A stretch of DNA of 33,201 nucleotides from Campylobacterales bacterium (GTDB lineage: Bacteria > Campylobacterota > Campylobacteria > Campylobacterales > QNZT01), in contig JAOZKZ010000004.1 of assembly GCA_029935075.1 (NCBI GenBank), forward strand, positions 1 through 33,201. The letters are read 5' to 3'. The first letter of the stretch is position 1, and each line of letters starts with the position of its first letter. Below are positions 21,879 through 29,184 of the stretch, piece by piece. The notes under the pieces are model-generated. The model was given only the letters and a program-made list of their open reading frames with translations. It was not told the DNA's origin and did not search any database. Made by a program: the position numbers and the translations under genes.

Positions 21879-22190
21879 ATGGAAGAGCCAGAGATCATCA
21901 CACAAGAAATGAAACAAGCCCTTGGTACCCTTGCTAAAGTCAACGAAGATGACTATAAGTTTACCCCTAGAGGGGTGGAGTTCTTTTTTGAGAATTCATT
22001 AAGAGCCAATAGATGCAAGGTAATAAAATACCACAATCAAGTTATAGTAGAGTTTAGGAAAATAACAAATAATCCATTAGAAGGCAAGCAAGATATCTTG
22101 TTATCCGAAAGAATTATTAACCCTGACGAATTGATGGATCATTTTGAAACCGAAACAGGCATATATCTTAATTACATAGAGTGGAAATAA
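21879..22190 (+). CDS. Late hypothetical protein in the head cluster
   Basis: 103 residues, unrecognised. Begins with an acidic helix (MEEPEIITQEMKQALGTLAKV), then an alpha/beta region with RGVEFFFENSLRANRCKVIKYHNQVIVEFRKI and a C-terminal DELMDHFETETGIYLNYIEWK. Its stop overlaps the next start by one base (TAATG). Position between gp21 and gp22 suggests a virion or prohead role, but nothing in the sequence confirms this. Confidence 0.7.
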   Translation: MEEPEIITQEMKQALGTLAKVNEDDYKFTPRGVEFFFENSLRANRCKVIKYHNQVIVEFRKITNNPLEGKQDILLSERIINPDELMDHFETETGIYLNYIEWK

Positions 22191-22603
22191 TGAATTTCAA
22201 GATGTTTAACCTGCCTTTGGCGGAAGGTGTCACAGAAAAATCCTTTATTACTGCCTTAAAAGGGTACAGCAACATTGATGATGCCATGGCTCATTTAGAC
22301 GATGAGTACATAGAGTATTATCTAATAAACATGGATAAAAAATCATTAAAAAATGCCCTTAAAAAATACAACATCCATATCAAAGAGAGTATCAAAGAGA
22401 GCTATGAAGACCCTGAAATAACACTTGGTTATGCTCCACAAGACGGAACCATAGTTAAAAATATTAAGTACAAAGGCCAGTATATTACCTTGACTTATAA
22501 CAAAGAACTTGGTACATGGAACCCTGAGATTAGATTTAGGAGTGTAATGACCGCTCTGAAATATATAAAGGCACAGGTTAATTACAACCAAAGTGATGTT
22601 TAA
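22190..22603 (+). CDS. Putative internal head protein with a capsid-targeting leader
   Basis: 137 residues from ATG 22190; a GTG nine bases upstream is within the previous gene and less likely. The N-terminus MNFKMFNLPLAE-G fits the T4 capsid-targeting leader, ending in an ideal gp21 site, L-A-E before Gly. The body has a helical part (DDEYIEYYLINMDKKSLKNALKKY) and a beta-rich part (IKYKGQYITLTYNKELGTWNPEIRF). In T4 such leaders direct internal proteins into the prohead core for later injection. Position beside gp21 and gp22 agrees. Confidence 0.7.
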   Translation: MNFKMFNLPLAEGVTEKSFITALKGYSNIDDAMAHLDDEYIEYYLINMDKKSLKNALKKYNIHIKESIKESYEDPEITLGYAPQDGTIVKNIKYKGQYITLTYNKELGTWNPEIRFRSVMTALKYIKAQVNYNQSDV

Positions 22604-22623
22604 ACTTAATATATTCTTGGGTT

Positions 22624-22631
22624 TATAAATA
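22624..22631 (+). promoter_or_regulatory. Late promoter of scaffold gene 22
   Basis: TATAAATA 97 bases upstream of gene 22, the gap being filled by a structured leader. Confidence 0.8.
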
Positions 22632-22637
22632 AAGTAA

Positions 22638-22698
22638 ATTAAGTAAGTCAGTTTAAAAAGCTGTATGAAATAATATCTGAAATCGCAAGATACTTAAT
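22638..22698 (+). promoter_or_regulatory. Structured late leader of gene 22
   Basis: ATTAAGTA (22638-22645) pairs perfectly with TACTTAAT (22691-22698), enclosing 45 nt. An inner hairpin CAGTTT/AAAgCTG (bulged G) is possible. Length and placement match the other late leaders here. Confidence 0.55.
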
Positions 22699-22728
22699 AA
22701 AACGGGCACAGACCCAAAAGGAATTAAA

Positions 22729-23478
22729 ATGGAAATGAACCCTATGTTCGAGTCAATGGATATTGACCTAGAAAAGAAAATTGAGTTGACAGAAGCTTTT
22801 GATAAAGCAGTCTTGGCTAAAACTACAGACATGATGGAAAATTATGTTGAAGAAAAAATCACAGAAAAAGAAGAAATCTTGAAAGAAGAGTACCAAGAGA
22901 AGGTACTTATGCTTGAAGATTCTCTTGATGGTTATCTTGACACTGTAGTAGAAGAGTTTATCTCTGAAAATGCACCTTCTTATGAAGCACAAATTACTGA
23001 CGAAAGATCAAAAAGCCTTCTTGAAATGTTTGACCAAATGATCAAAGTAGTAGGCATGGATATGTTGACTATTACTGAAGGTAAAGAAGAAAGAGACCAA
23101 GAAAATCTTGAGAATTCTGACCTATATATTGCTGAATCTTCAGTAGATACTTTGACTCAAAAAGTAGCAGACATGGCTGATAAGCTAGTAGAAGCTAAAA
23201 GAGAAGCAGATAAGTATCTTCAGAGTGGTTTGATGAATGAAATGAAAACAGACTTGACTATCCTTGAGGGTGAGAAGTTTGAAAAAATTGCTCAGATGAT
23301 GCCTTTTGAAAGAAGTTCTTCTTATCTTGATAAATTAGAAACACTTAAAGAATCTATTATTGATTCAAGAGCGGAAGATTTCGAGGTAGATAAAACTACT
23401 GCTTTGCCTACTGCGGCATTTAAGCAACCAGAAATAATTAGTGTAGATGATGCTTTGAATTTTGAAAAGTATGTCTAA
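22729..23478 (+). CDS. 22: Prohead core scaffolding protein gp22
   Basis: 249 residues (T4 about 269), acidic and helical. Forms the internal scaffold on which gp23 assembles and is destroyed by gp21. Candidate gp21 sites, (I/L)-x-E, are visible: ITE before Gly, IAE before Ser, and ILE before Gly. The C-terminal segment EKIAQMMPFERSSSYLDKLETLKESI matches the conserved family ending. Order 21-22-23 is as in T4. It has its own late promoter and long structured leader, consistent with high expression. Confidence 0.9.
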   Translation: MEMNPMFESMDIDLEKKIELTEAFDKAVLAKTTDMMENYVEEKITEKEEILKEEYQEKVLMLEDSLDGYLDTVVEEFISENAPSYEAQITDERSKSLLEMFDQMIKVVGMDMLTITEGKEERDQENLENSDLYIAESSVDTLTQKVADMADKLVEAKREADKYLQSGLMNEMKTDLTILEGEKFEKIAQMMPFERSSSYLDKLETLKESIIDSRAEDFEVDKTTALPTAAFKQPEIISVDDALNFEKYV

Positions 23479-23490
23479 GAGTTAATGGAT

Positions 23491-23498
23491 TATAAATA
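23491..23498 (+). promoter_or_regulatory. Late promoter of major capsid gene 23
   Basis: TATAAATA 111 bases before gene 23, preceding a structured leader. Confidence 0.8.
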
Positions 23499-23503
23499 AA
23501 GAA

Positions 23504-23584
23504 ATCTTACGATAGAGCTGAAAAGAGATTGAAACCTTAAAAATTTAAGGATTGTAAGATGCTTGTCCTAGTGAAAAATAGGAC
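23504..23584 (+). promoter_or_regulatory. Structured late leader of gene 23
   Basis: ATCTTAC (23504-23510) pairs perfectly with GTAAGAT (23554-23560), enclosing 43 nt. An inner hairpin CCTTAA/TTAAGG (23535-23550, loop AAAT) is present. A separate hairpin GTCCTA/TAGGAC (23565-23584) follows before the ribosome site. Probably affects mRNA stability or translation. Confidence 0.6.
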
Positions 23585-23609
23585 TAAACAAAAATAAAAA
23601 GGAAATGAT

Positions 23610-25124
23610 ATGAACAAAAAATATCAAAGTTTGATTGAATCAACTAAATACGCACCCCTTGATGAAGGGCAACAAAACACACTAGCCGCTGTAATGGAAG
23701 CTACTGCTAAAGAAACTGAAAGAATGATCGCTGAGGGAACAATCGCAGCGGATGTGGCCCAGTTTACGCCATTTTTAATGCCTATGCTAAGAAAAGTATA
23801 CCCAGCATTAGTAGCTAATGAACTCCTTGGTGTACAACCATTGAGTGGTCCTACTGGATTTATTTACTCATTGACTAACAGACTAGTCGGTAGTGCTAAC
23901 AATGGTCTTACTAAGCCAGGAACAAACGAGGGGCTTAACGGACCTAGTATGTATAACAAAACTAACGCGGCTACTCAGATTCTATTGGTAGATGCTTTTA
24001 CAGCGGCTGACCTTGGTAAAACAATCATCGTTGGTGGTATTACTGCTACTGTTGTATATGGTGAACCTGCTGCACACGGTGCTCTTGGTAGTAACTATCC
24101 TGCTGGTCAAATTGTAGGAAATAGTGTTGGTGGTGCTGAGGTTGGTGCTCAAGATGGTACTTCATTTGGTATCTTGGTAGAACTTCCAGCTAATACTTAC
24201 TATGGTAGAACTGGTGTAATCGTTCCTGCTAGTGGTGGTGATGTTACTGGTACTGCTACTGCTACTGCTGTTATTGCTTCATTTACTGGACTGGCAGCAT
24301 GGGACAAAATTCTTCCTAACTATAGTGGTTCTTATGTTACTGCTAATGGTGAGACAAGAGGTGTAGTCGGTAACGAAATGAACGAAGTAGGAATCGCTGT
24401 TGAGCGTACTCAAGTAGAAGCGAAGACTAGAAAGCTCAGAGCCGAGTATACAATCGAAATGTATCAAGACTTGAAAGCAATGCATGGTGTACTAGCGGAT
24501 CAAGAGCTTATGAGCCTTATGGGATACGAAATCAAAGCTGAAACAGACCGTGAAGTAGTAGATTTCGTTAACTCAAGAGCAGGCATCGAAGGCGACTTCT
24601 TTATGGATGGTTCTTATGATGGTACTGTTGGCACTCCTGCTATTTCTTCAGGTAGATGGGAAATTGAGAGATACAGAGCACTAGCGATTAAAATTGCTGA
24701 TATGTCAAGAAACATTGGTAGATTGAACAAAAGAGGCGCGGCTAACAAGCTTCTAGTTTCTCCTAAAGTTCTTACAGCACTTGAAGCAATGGGTTCTTTT
24801 ACTACTGCTCCTATTGATACTACTGTTAGTACTCAGAACTTGAACCCTGTTGCTGGTAGATTTGACAACAAGTATAATGTTATTGTTGATAATTATGCTG
24901 ATAATGGTGACTATGTTACTGCTATCTACAAAGGATCCAATCAGGACAGTTTGGGTGTTTATGCTCCTTATACTCCTGTTCAGATTCAGAAAGTGACTCA
25001 TGTAACGACTGGTCAGCCAGCATTGATTGCAATGTCGCGCTATGGTTTAGCCGAAAATCCATGGGGTGGTCAGAATTATGCGACTTCAATGGGAATTCAA
25101 TTCCAAAATACCGTACTTCAGTAG
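23610..25124 (+). CDS. 23: Major capsid protein gp23
   Basis: 504 residues, close to T4 gp23 (521). Forms the hexamers of the head shell. The leader should be cut by gp21 after Glu42 (I-A-E before Gly). The mature protein begins GTIAADVAQFTPFLMPMLRKVYPALVANELLGVQPLSGPTGFIYSL, the classic gp23 signature. A gly/thr-rich insert lies near residues 125-235, and the C-terminus ends in the family-typical RYGLAENPWGGQNYATSMGIQF. The coding sequence uses markedly more of a restricted codon set than neighbouring genes (for example GGT, ACT, GCT), fitting high expression. A terminator follows the stop. Confidence 0.97.
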   Translation: MNKKYQSLIESTKYAPLDEGQQNTLAAVMEATAKETERMIAEGTIAADVAQFTPFLMPMLRKVYPALVANELLGVQPLSGPTGFIYSLTNRLVGSANNGLTKPGTNEGLNGPSMYNKTNAATQILLVDAFTAADLGKTIIVGGITATVVYGEPAAHGALGSNYPAGQIVGNSVGGAEVGAQDGTSFGILVELPANTYYGRTGVIVPASGGDVTGTATATAVIASFTGLAAWDKILPNYSGSYVTANGETRGVVGNEMNEVGIAVERTQVEAKTRKLRAEYTIEMYQDLKAMHGVLADQELMSLMGYEIKAETDREVVDFVNSRAGIEGDFFMDGSYDGTVGTPAISSGRWEIERYRALAIKIADMSRNIGRLNKRGAANKLLVSPKVLTALEAMGSFTTAPIDTTVSTQNLNPVAGRFDNKYNVIVDNYADNGDYVTAIYKGSNQDSLGVYAPYTPVQIQKVTHVTTGQPALIAMSRYGLAENPWGGQNYATSMGIQFQNTVLQ

Positions 25125-25134
25125 GGTATAAAGG

Positions 25135-25154
25135 CTTGACCCTTCGGGGTTAAG
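25135..25154 (+). terminator. Rho-independent terminator after gene 23
   Basis: CTTGACCC pairs with GGGTTAAG around a stable TTCG tetraloop, one G-T wobble, followed by TTTACTTT. It lies ten bases after the stop and isolates gp23 from the endonuclease. Confidence 0.8.
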
Positions 25155-25159
25155 TTTAC

Positions 25160-25181
25160 TTTAAGAATAAAATGGTATAAT
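25160..25181 (+). promoter_or_regulatory. Early-type promoter before the zinc-repeat endonuclease
   Basis: TTTAAG-N10-TATAAT with TGG before the -10, the same architecture as the minus-strand early promoters and the only plus-strand copy found. Confidence 0.7.
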
Positions 25182-25190
25182 AAAGAAATG

Positions 25191-25242
25191 GTTTACAAGA
25201 GCATCTCCCTACAGGTGTTCTTGTAAACTATAGGAGGTAGGG
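25191..25242 (+). promoter_or_regulatory. Hairpin whose loop can pair beside the ribosome site
   Basis: A 16-bp hairpin: GTTTACAAGA (25191-25200) with TCTTGTAAAC (25219-25228) plus GCATCT/AGGTGT with two wobbles. Its 6-nt loop CCCTAC (25207-25212) is exactly complementary to GTAGGG (25237-25242), which overlaps the AGGAGG ribosome site (25232-25237). A pseudoknot that hides the ribosome site is possible. Confidence 0.6.
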
Positions 25243-25246
25243 CTCA

Positions 25247-26938
25247 ATGATAACCAACACAGAAGATTTTATTAAGAAAAGCAATATTGTTCATAAAAAT
25301 AAATATACATATAACAAAACATCATACATAAATACACACACAAAAGTAACCATAACATGCCCTGTGCATGGTGATTTTGAACAAAAACCCGTAAATCATT
25401 TAAATAGTAATGGGTGTTCCAAATGCTCTAATAAATACAAAAGAACACAAGAAGAATTTATAAATGAGTGTTTAATAAAACACCAAGGTTTTTATAGTTA
25501 TGGTGATGTGGTATATAAAAACCAAAAATCAAAAATAACCATAACATGCCCTGTGCATGGTGATTTTGAACAAACAGCATCAGATCATCTTTCTGGTTCT
25601 GGTTGTAGTGAATGTAGAAAAATCTATTTATCTAATAAATTTAAAAAGAGTCAAGAAAAATTTATAAATGAGTGTTTAATAAAACACCAAGGTTTTTATA
25701 GTTATTTACATACTAATTACGATAATTCATACTCAAAAATAACAATAACATGCCCTGTGCATGGTGATTTTGAACAAGTCGCCAAGGATCATCTTTCTGG
25801 TTCTGGTTGTAGTGAATGTGCACAAATTAAATTAAATAGACAATATATAAATCAGGGGTCCAATACACAAGAATTTATCCAAAAAGCAAAAATAACACAT
25901 AAAAACAAGTATAATTATGATAAAGTGGAATACAAATCTAGCCAAGAAAAGGTTTGTATTACTTGCCCAAAGCATGGTGATTGGGATACAAGACCAGATA
26001 ATCATATTAATGCAGGCTCTGGTTGTCCAAAATGTTCCAATAATATCTCAAAACCAGAGCAAGATATAGCAGATTTTATCAGGGATAATTACAAAGGAAC
26101 GGTAATTCAAAATGACAGGGTTGTTTTGAATGGTAAAGAATTGGATATTTATCTGCCTGATCTTGGGTTTGCCATAGAATATAATGGGCTGATGTGGCAT
26201 AGTTTCGGTAAACACAAGTCTGAAAAATTTGATAATTATTCTCTTGTACATGGGAATAAAAACAACCACTTAATCAAGACCAAAGAATGTGAAAAAAAGG
26301 GTATTCAGTTGTTTCATATTTTTGAAAATGAATACACCCAGAAGCAGGATATATGGTTGAATATAATCAAGGATAAACTACAAAAAAACCAAAAAATCGG
26401 GGCAAGAAAAACCACAATAAAAGAAATAACCCCGAAAGAACAAAGAGATTTTGAGAACAATAACCACTTACAGGGACAAGGCTTAAGCAGTATACGAATA
26501 GGTCTATTTTATGAACAAGAGTTAGTATCTTTAATGACATTTGGCAAGGCAAGGTTATCAAAAAAATATCAATACGAGATGATTAGATTTTGCTCAAAGA
26601 TAGGGTATACTATTCAAGGAGCAGCTTCAAAAATATTAAATTATTTTGAAAAAAAATACAACCCCTTGAGTATAGTATCTTATGCCAATAGAAGATACTC
26701 TGTGGGTAATTTATATAACCAATTAGGGTTTAAACTAGAGCATACATCCAAGCCAAATTTTTTCTATTTTGACAGGGAATATATACTATATAGTAGACAA
26801 AAATTTCAAAAACATAAACTTAAAAAAGAGTTAGAATTTTTTGATAATAACAAAACAGCCCTGATGAATATGTTTGATAATGACTACAGAGTTATCTACG
26901 ATTCTGGAAATATGGTGTTTGTGAAAGAATATTCATAA
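25247..26938 (+). CDS. VSR-like homing endonuclease with four zinc-binding repeats
   Basis: 563 residues. Four N-terminal repeats (about 14-62, 70-125, 137-192, 208-262) carry TCPVHGDFEQ ... GC-x-x-C, the same CxxH/CxxC module as the protein at 1158-2234. Repeats two and three share more than 40 identical bases, a recent duplication. Next is a PD-(D/E)xK-type domain of the VSR group: DRVVLNGKELDIYLPDLGFAIEYNGLMWHS and HIFENEY. The C-terminal 180 residues (TPKEQRDFENNNHLQGQ ... LVSLMTFGKARL ... MIRFCSKIGYTIQGAASKIL) resemble an acetyltransferase-like domain often attached to this endonuclease type. It stands alone after gp23 and ends one base before the converging gene. Unlike the other endonucleases it has an early-type promoter. 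Confidence 0.8.
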   Translation: MITNTEDFIKKSNIVHKNKYTYNKTSYINTHTKVTITCPVHGDFEQKPVNHLNSNGCSKCSNKYKRTQEEFINECLIKHQGFYSYGDVVYKNQKSKITITCPVHGDFEQTASDHLSGSGCSECRKIYLSNKFKKSQEKFINECLIKHQGFYSYLHTNYDNSYSKITITCPVHGDFEQVAKDHLSGSGCSECAQIKLNRQYINQGSNTQEFIQKAKITHKNKYNYDKVEYKSSQEKVCITCPKHGDWDTRPDNHINAGSGCPKCSNNISKPEQDIADFIRDNYKGTVIQNDRVVLNGKELDIYLPDLGFAIEYNGLMWHSFGKHKSEKFDNYSLVHGNKNNHLIKTKECEKKGIQLFHIFENEYTQKQDIWLNIIKDKLQKNQKIGARKTTIKEITPKEQRDFENNNHLQGQGLSSIRIGLFYEQELVSLMTFGKARLSKKYQYEMIRFCSKIGYTIQGAASKILNYFEKKYNPLSIVSYANRRYSVGNLYNQLGFKLEHTSKPNFFYFDREYILYSRQKFQKHKLKKELEFFDNNKTALMNMFDNDYRVIYDSGNMVFVKEYS

Positions 26939-26939
26939 G

Positions 26940-27227
26940 CTATAAGTAATACTCAGGGTATTCCTTGATTCCTTCCTCTTCCGTAAAAAACTTCAAAATC
27001 AGGTTATTAGGTATAAGATGACCCGTTTTCTTTTCTGTGTTGACTAGTCTTGCTAATTTTTGGCTGAATTTTCTCCTGTGTATCCAGAACAACCCATCCA
27101 AGAAATCCTTATGGTAATCGTAGATTTCTTCAGGGGTTTTCCTAAACACAAGAAGATTTTCAAGCCGTTTTTTATAGAGCTTTTTTGATATGGTCTTGAT
27201 AAGATACTTGCCTTTTTTTGTTTCCAT
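26940..27227 (-). CDS. Early protein with the PEYYL C-terminal tail
   Basis: 95 residues, basic: METKKGKYLIKTISKKLYKKRLENLLVFRKTPEEIYDYHKDFLDGLFWIHRRKFSQKL ... ending EGIKEYPEYYL. The body is unrelated to its neighbours apart from the tail. Ribosome site AAGGAGA. Last gene of the operon; its stop is one base from the converging endonuclease stop. Function unknown. Confidence 0.75.
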   Translation of the reverse strand: METKKGKYLIKTISKKLYKKRLENLLVFRKTPEEIYDYHKDFLDGLFWIHRRKFSQKLARLVNTEKKTGHLIPNNLILKFFTEEEGIKEYPEYYL

Positions 27228-27236
27228 TTCTTCTCC

Positions 27237-27485
27237 TTATAAGTAATACTCAGGGTGGTCTTCTATGGGAACTTCTCTTACTAAGTTAAACCTAGCCATG
27301 TCTTGGTCAAGATTCATCGTTATTATATATGCCCCATCATCCCATGTGTCTTGTGTCTTGTTTAATCCAGGGTCAGAGGCATGGACAAATTCTCCTAGTA
27401 TACCCCATTCTATGTGTTTTTTTGATATGATTTTCACCACAGAGTTATCCTCGGTGTAATAAAACCGTTTTGCTTTTATTTCCAT
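27237..27485 (-). CDS. Early protein with the PEYYL C-terminal tail, small beta domain
   Basis: 82 residues with a beta-rich layout (KRFYYTEDNSVVKIISKKHIEWGILGEFVHA ... DDGAYIITMNLDQDMARFNLVREVPIEDHPEYYL). The RFNLVREVPIEDHPEYYL ending parallels HFDLVKRVTVKDNPEYFL at 27967, so these two probably share a fold. Ribosome site AAAGGAAC. Function unknown. Confidence 0.75.
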   Translation of the reverse strand: MEIKAKRFYYTEDNSVVKIISKKHIEWGILGEFVHASDPGLNKTQDTWDDGAYIITMNLDQDMARFNLVREVPIEDHPEYYL

Positions 27486-27495
27486 TTAGTTCCTT

Positions 27496-27735
27496 TCATA
27501 GGTAGTACTCCGGGTATTCTCCTGGGGTGATTTTTCTTATCACTGAATTATCAATAAAAAACTCAAAGTAGTGTAGCTCTTGCTCGTTCAATACACCTTT
27601 TAAGACCTTTTTTATGGTTATGGTCTCGTATTCATCCTTTTGGCAGATAAAACCGTACTCAGGGTTTGTAAAAAGGTAGTCCTGCCGGGGTTCCATATCA
27701 TTGTGTGTCTGTATATCCTCTGGTATATTTGTCAT
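27496..27735 (-). CDS. Early protein with the PEYYL C-terminal tail
   Basis: 79 residues, mostly beta and acidic: YLFTNPEYGFICQKDEYETITIKKVLKGVLNEQELHYFEFFIDNSVIRKITPGEYPEYYL. The last eleven residues (ITPGEYPEYYL) are identical to those of the next gene upstream, with near-identical DNA there, suggesting local duplication of the 3' end. Start overlaps the upstream stop by four bases. Confidence 0.75.
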   Translation of the reverse strand: MTNIPEDIQTHNDMEPRQDYLFTNPEYGFICQKDEYETITIKKVLKGVLNEQELHYFEFFIDNSVIRKITPGEYPEYYL

Positions 27736-27944
27736 AGGTAGTACTCCGGGTATTCTCCCGGGGTGATTTTTTTAATCACAATATCATCCTTTATTAACAC
27801 ATACCCTTTGTCTTTACCCTTGATATATAATCGTTTATTCATTAGTCTTGTTATTACACATATATTGTTACTCAGGTGTCCTTCTTTACATACCCAGGTG
27901 AACTCGGCATTTACTAGGTCAAGGGCTTTCATTTTAATACACAT
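27732..27944 (-). CDS. Early protein with the PEYYL C-terminal tail
   Basis: 70 residues, ATG 27944 with AGGAGA upstream. Beta-rich: LVNAEFTWVCKEGHLSNNICVITRLMNKRLYIKGKDKGYVLIKDDIVIKKITPGEYPEYYL. Its tail is identical to that of 27496-27735. The IVIKKITPGEYPEYYL end follows an IRKITPGEYPEYYL pattern. Function unknown. Confidence 0.75.
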   Translation of the reverse strand: MCIKMKALDLVNAEFTWVCKEGHLSNNICVITRLMNKRLYIKGKDKGYVLIKDDIVIKKITPGEYPEYYL

Positions 27945-27966
27945 CTGTTCTCCTATAAGATCTCTT

Positions 27967-28188
27967 TCAAAGAAAGTATTCAGGGTTGTCTTTAACAGTG
28001 ACTCTTTTTACAAGGTCAAAATGATGTTCTTGTTCCCAATACTTGCCTTGTAGGGTAAAAGCATATTGTTTCTCATTGGTGTTACATATTACAGGATAAC
28101 TAATACCGTCTTGTATTTCTGTTACTTGGAGTAGTTCGTTCTGCCTTGTTACATAATACTCATTTACTTTAATATTCATATCTTTCAT
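27967..28188 (-). CDS. Early protein with the PEYFL C-terminal tail, small beta-barrel-like domain
   Basis: 73 residues. VNEYYVTRQNELLQVTEIQDGISYPVICNTNEKQYAFTLQGKYW ... HHFDLVKRVTVKDNPEYFL is the layout of small phage SH3-like or YopX-like domains (strand, GxxYPVxC, FTLxGxYW), a fold family with no fixed role. The start overlaps the upstream stop by four bases; a second ATG lies three codons in. Confidence 0.7.
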   Translation of the reverse strand: MKDMNIKVNEYYVTRQNELLQVTEIQDGISYPVICNTNEKQYAFTLQGKYWEQEHHFDLVKRVTVKDNPEYFL

Positions 28189-28484
28189 AGGTAGTACTCT
28201 GGGTACAAGGACATCACCATGTCCTTTGCTGTAGGGTGGTTCATAATAATTTTAATGAGCCTGAATGCCCTCATGTCCGCTTCGCCATTGATATCAAGAT
28301 GTATACTCGTTTCTATCTGGTTGGGGTTTTTACATGCTATGTCATCTATCTCAACACTATTTTGGTCTTTGTCCGTGACTATTGCTATGGTAACAGCATC
28401 ATTTGAATCCTCCCCATCATTATACATGTACATTACTATGTCATTTATTTTCACATCGTGCCAGCTTGGTGATTTTGGGGTCAT
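28185..28484 (-). CDS. Early protein with the PEYYL C-terminal tail
   Basis: 99 residues. VKINDIVMYMYNDGEDSNDAVTIAIVTDKDQNSVEIDDIACKNP ... MRAFRLIKIIMNHPTAKDMVMSLYPEYYL: a beta barrel-like start, then a helix before the tail. Ribosome site AGGAGA. Function unknown. Confidence 0.75.
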   Translation of the reverse strand: MTPKSPSWHDVKINDIVMYMYNDGEDSNDAVTIAIVTDKDQNSVEIDDIACKNPNQIETSIHLDINGEADMRAFRLIKIIMNHPTAKDMVMSLYPEYYL

Positions 28485-28492
28485 TTGTTCTC

Positions 28493-28777
28493 CTATAGGT
28501 ACATCTCGGGGTACTTTTCAATATCAAAGTAAATAAAACTATAATAATCTTTTATATGACTTAGGCTTTTCTTGTGTACTGTCCATCTTTCTCTGGTATT
28601 AGCTGAGTTTGGTCCCCAATCGGGTATATCAATGTCTTTAAAACACACCTCTTCAGGGTCAAGGAAATACATATCACTATTTTTTTCCCATTTCGTTTTG
28701 CCAGTCAGGCTAGAATATTTAATAAGATACATCCCTTCTTTGAAGTCTTTGAACTCATTTATTCTTGTGCCTTTCAT
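28493..28777 (-). CDS. Early protein with the PEMYL C-terminal tail
   Basis: 94 residues. INEFKDFKEGMYLIKYSSLTGKTKWEKNSDMYFLDPEEVCF ... KSLSHIKDYYSFIYFDIEKYPEMYL: beta-rich, possible small barrel. The tail has Met instead of an aromatic at one position. Start overlaps the upstream stop by four bases. Function unknown. Confidence 0.75.
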   Translation of the reverse strand: MKGTRINEFKDFKEGMYLIKYSSLTGKTKWEKNSDMYFLDPEEVCFKDIDIPDWGPNSANTRERWTVHKKSLSHIKDYYSFIYFDIEKYPEMYL

Positions 28778-29130
28778 AGAAAATACTCGGGGTATCGCTT
28801 AATCATACCTTTTGTGCAAAAATTGTAAAAATGTTTTATGTTTTTTAGTTCGTTTTTAACTATGTCTCTGTTGAAATACATCTCATCATCAGTCTCATTA
28901 TACCTATAACCCCTTACGAAAAAATCATTAGGATATCGGCAGAATTCGTTTACTTTATGAAAAATAGTAAACCCTTTGGTGTAATATATGGATTTAGTAA
29001 GCTTTAGGGACAAGTATTCTTGTCCCTTTACTTTTACTATACACATAGGCACAACGGTGTTTTCTGCTTTGACATCCAATAATCCATAGTAATCTGAATC
29101 ATTCAGGCTGAATATTCTATCCTCATGCAT
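28774..29130 (-). CDS. Early protein with the PEYFL C-terminal tail
   Basis: 118 residues, the largest of this cluster. An N-terminal strand-rich part (RIFSLNDSDYYGLLDVKAENTVVPMCIVKVKGQEYLSLKLT) is followed by a Tyr/Asn-rich helical part ending FYNFCTKGMIKRYPEYFL. Ribosome site AAGGAT; directly behind the early promoter at 29156, so it heads an eight-gene operon. Function unknown. Confidence 0.75.
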   Translation of the reverse strand: MHEDRIFSLNDSDYYGLLDVKAENTVVPMCIVKVKGQEYLSLKLTKSIYYTKGFTIFHKVNEFCRYPNDFFVRGYRYNETDDEMYFNRDIVKNELKNIKHFYNFCTKGMIKRYPEYFL

Positions 29131-29155
29131 CTTAATCCTTCTTTAAATATACCTT

Positions 29156-29178
29156 ATTATACCACAAAAAAGCTTAAA
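29156..29178 (-). promoter_or_regulatory. Early promoter, extended -10 type
   Basis: TTTAAG-N11-TATAAT with TGTGG before the -10; heads the 29130-to-26940 operon. Confidence 0.75.
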
Positions 29179-29184
29179 AAGAGC

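Noticed and set aside
23504-23560. Hammerhead ribozyme in the gene 23 leader
   Set aside because: CTGAAAAGAGATTGAAACC superficially recalls CUGANGA ... GAAA, but the invariant G8 is replaced and no stem II closes between the boxes; the closing stem is better read as a plain leader structure.
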